Assembly: GCF_016806835.2 (NCBI RefSeq)
Contig: NZ_CP086111.1
Location: 2,367,001 to 2,431,000 of the forward strand
DNA from: Skermanella rosea
GTDB taxonomy: Bacteria; Pseudomonadota; Alphaproteobacteria; Azospirillales; Azospirillaceae
DNA length: 64,000 bases
Reading direction: 5' to 3'
Position numbers and translations under genes: made by a program. The notes beneath the pieces are model-generated. The model made no database searches. It was given only the letters and a program-made list of their open reading frames with translations, and was not told the DNA's origin. Below are positions 63,098-64,000 of the stretch, piece after piece; position 1 is the stretch's first letter, and every line of letters begins with the position of its first letter.

Positions 63098-64000
63098 ATG
63101 AGGAAACGTCACATGGTGGTTCCCATTGACACATTGAAGCGTATTTTGCTTGGCAGCGTCCTGGCGATCGCCTCGGCCTTGCCGGCCGCCGCCGACACGA
63201 TCTACGTCTCGAACGAAAAGGATAACACCATTTCGGTCGTGGACGGCGATACGCTGACCGTCACGGAAACGATCCGCGTCGGTCGCCGGCCGCGGGGGAT
63301 CACCTTCAACCACGACATGACGCAGCTTTACGTCTGTATCGGTGACGAGAACCGGATCGACGTGATCGACCTGTCCACCAACAAGGTCGTCAACCGCCTG
63401 CCGTCCGGCCCGGATCCGGAACTGTTCGTCCACCACCCGACCGAGAACGTGCTGTACGTCGCGAACGAGGACGACAACATGGTCTCCGTCGTGGACACGA
63501 AGGAACGTAAGATCCTGGCCGAGATCCAGGTCGGCGTCGAGCCGGAGGGGATGGGCATCAGCCCGGACGGCAAGTTGCTGGTCAATACGTCCGAGACCAC
63601 CAACATGGCCCATTTCATCGACACCTCCACGAAGGAGATCGTCGCGAACGTGCTGGTGGACAGCCGTCCCCGAGTGGCCGAGTTCACCTCCGACGGCAAG
63701 AATGTATGGGTTTCGGCCGAGATCGGCGGTACCGTCAGCGTGATCGACTCCGCGACCCGCCAGCCGGTCAAGAAGATCGAGTTCGCCGTCAGCGGCGTGT
63801 CGAAGGAGGCCATCCAGCCGGTCGGCATCCAGATCACGAAGGACATGAAGCGCGCCTTCGTCGCCCTGGGGCCCAGCAACCGCGTGGCGGAGGTCGATCC
63901 CGCGACCTACGAGGTGCGCAAGTACCATCTGGTCGGCCAGCGCGTCTGGAACCTCGCGCTGTCGCCCGACGAAAAGCGTCTCTATTCCACCAATGGCGTC
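63098..64000 (+). CDS. PQQ-dependent catabolism-associated YVTN beta-propeller protein (partial)
   Basis: The first 301 residues of a secreted seven-bladed propeller. The signal peptide LLGSVLAIASALPAAADT is followed by repeats such as IYVSNEKDNTISVVDGDTLT, LYVANEDDNMVSVVDTKERK and VWVSAEIGGTVSVIDSATRQ. This order matches the family found in PQQ alcohol-dehydrogenase clusters, typically beside an ABC exporter and cytochrome c550 genes. The start is ATG at 63098 with an AAGAAGAG site (or ATG at 63113). The gene runs off the right edge. Confidence 0.9.
   Translation, partial: MRKRHMVVPIDTLKRILLGSVLAIASALPAAADTIYVSNEKDNTISVVDGDTLTVTETIRVGRRPRGITFNHDMTQLYVCIGDENRIDVIDLSTNKVVNRLPSGPDPELFVHHPTENVLYVANEDDNMVSVVDTKERKILAEIQVGVEPEGMGISPDGKLLVNTSETTNMAHFIDTSTKEIVANVLVDSRPRVAEFTSDGKNVWVSAEIGGTVSVIDSATRQPVKKIEFAVSGVSKEAIQPVGIQITKDMKRAFVALGPSNRVAEVDPATYEVRKYHLVGQRVWNLALSPDEKRLYSTNGV

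Overview
The window is a 64 kb chromosomal segment from a GC-rich alphaproteobacterium. The gltA-gltX-comEC neighbourhood, YccA/Bax-inhibitor, SapC and DUF1127 genes, many ABC importers and a PQQ-associated beta-propeller fit Rhodospirillales, probably near Azospirillum/Skermanella. That placement is an inference from gene content. I see no rRNA, tRNA or CRISPR.

Left part (1-13749): the start of citrate synthase (gltA), glutamyl-tRNA synthetase (gltX), divergent comEC, two tandem glycine-zipper lipoproteins, then an acetate module. The module is a LuxR-type response regulator convergent with a giant SLC5-STAC-PAS-kinase-receiver protein (CrbR/CrbS type), divergent from a DUF485 gene and acetate permease actP. 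DUF2934, DUF4383 and Rpn-type nuclease genes follow.

Transport and catabolism (13825-27131): a GntR/FCD regulator with two similar palindromes faces a NitT/TauT-type ABC operon ending in a fumarylacetoacetate-hydrolase-family gene. Next is a tightly overlapped operon of aminotransferase, agmatinase-family ureohydrolase, PotD/A/B/C-like importer and nitrilase-family amidase, which looks like guanidino-compound or polyamine use. A sorbosone-dehydrogenase-like beta-propeller closes it. A 180-bp MITE-like element follows, and its two ends supply the stop codons of both flanking convergent genes.

Middle (27306-45292): PfkB kinase, Ppx/GppA phosphatase, CBS protein, a YtfJ/GerW-like protein, GST, an MCP-PilZ fusion receptor and an aldo/keto reductase. 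Then comes an IS4-family element (9-bp target duplication, transposase frame broken at an A6G5 run) lodged in one arm of an inverted REP-like repeat, followed by an orphan terminase-small-subunit-like gene. GNAT, SDR, YegD-type Hsp70, purC, YchJ, SapC and ferredoxin reductase genes follow.

Right part (45598-64000): a CelD-type GNAT gene convergent with a CPBP protease / ATP-grasp / metallophosphoesterase operon that may make or modify a small amide-linked product. After it lie an M20 amidohydrolase, a small coiled-coil gene with no canonical start codon, two SDRs, a single-domain receiver, phenylalanine hydroxylase, DUF5872 and a tandem-ACT protein. A cluster of small DUF1127-type proteins sits behind two palindromes matching the PhaR-type CTGC-N3-GCAG motif. 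Then come an ECF sigma/anti-sigma pair, a Bax-inhibitor-1 family protein, a DUF2076 protein, and a NarL-type two-component system leading into a PQQ-associated beta-propeller gene that runs off the end. The last part probably opens an alcohol-oxidation cluster.
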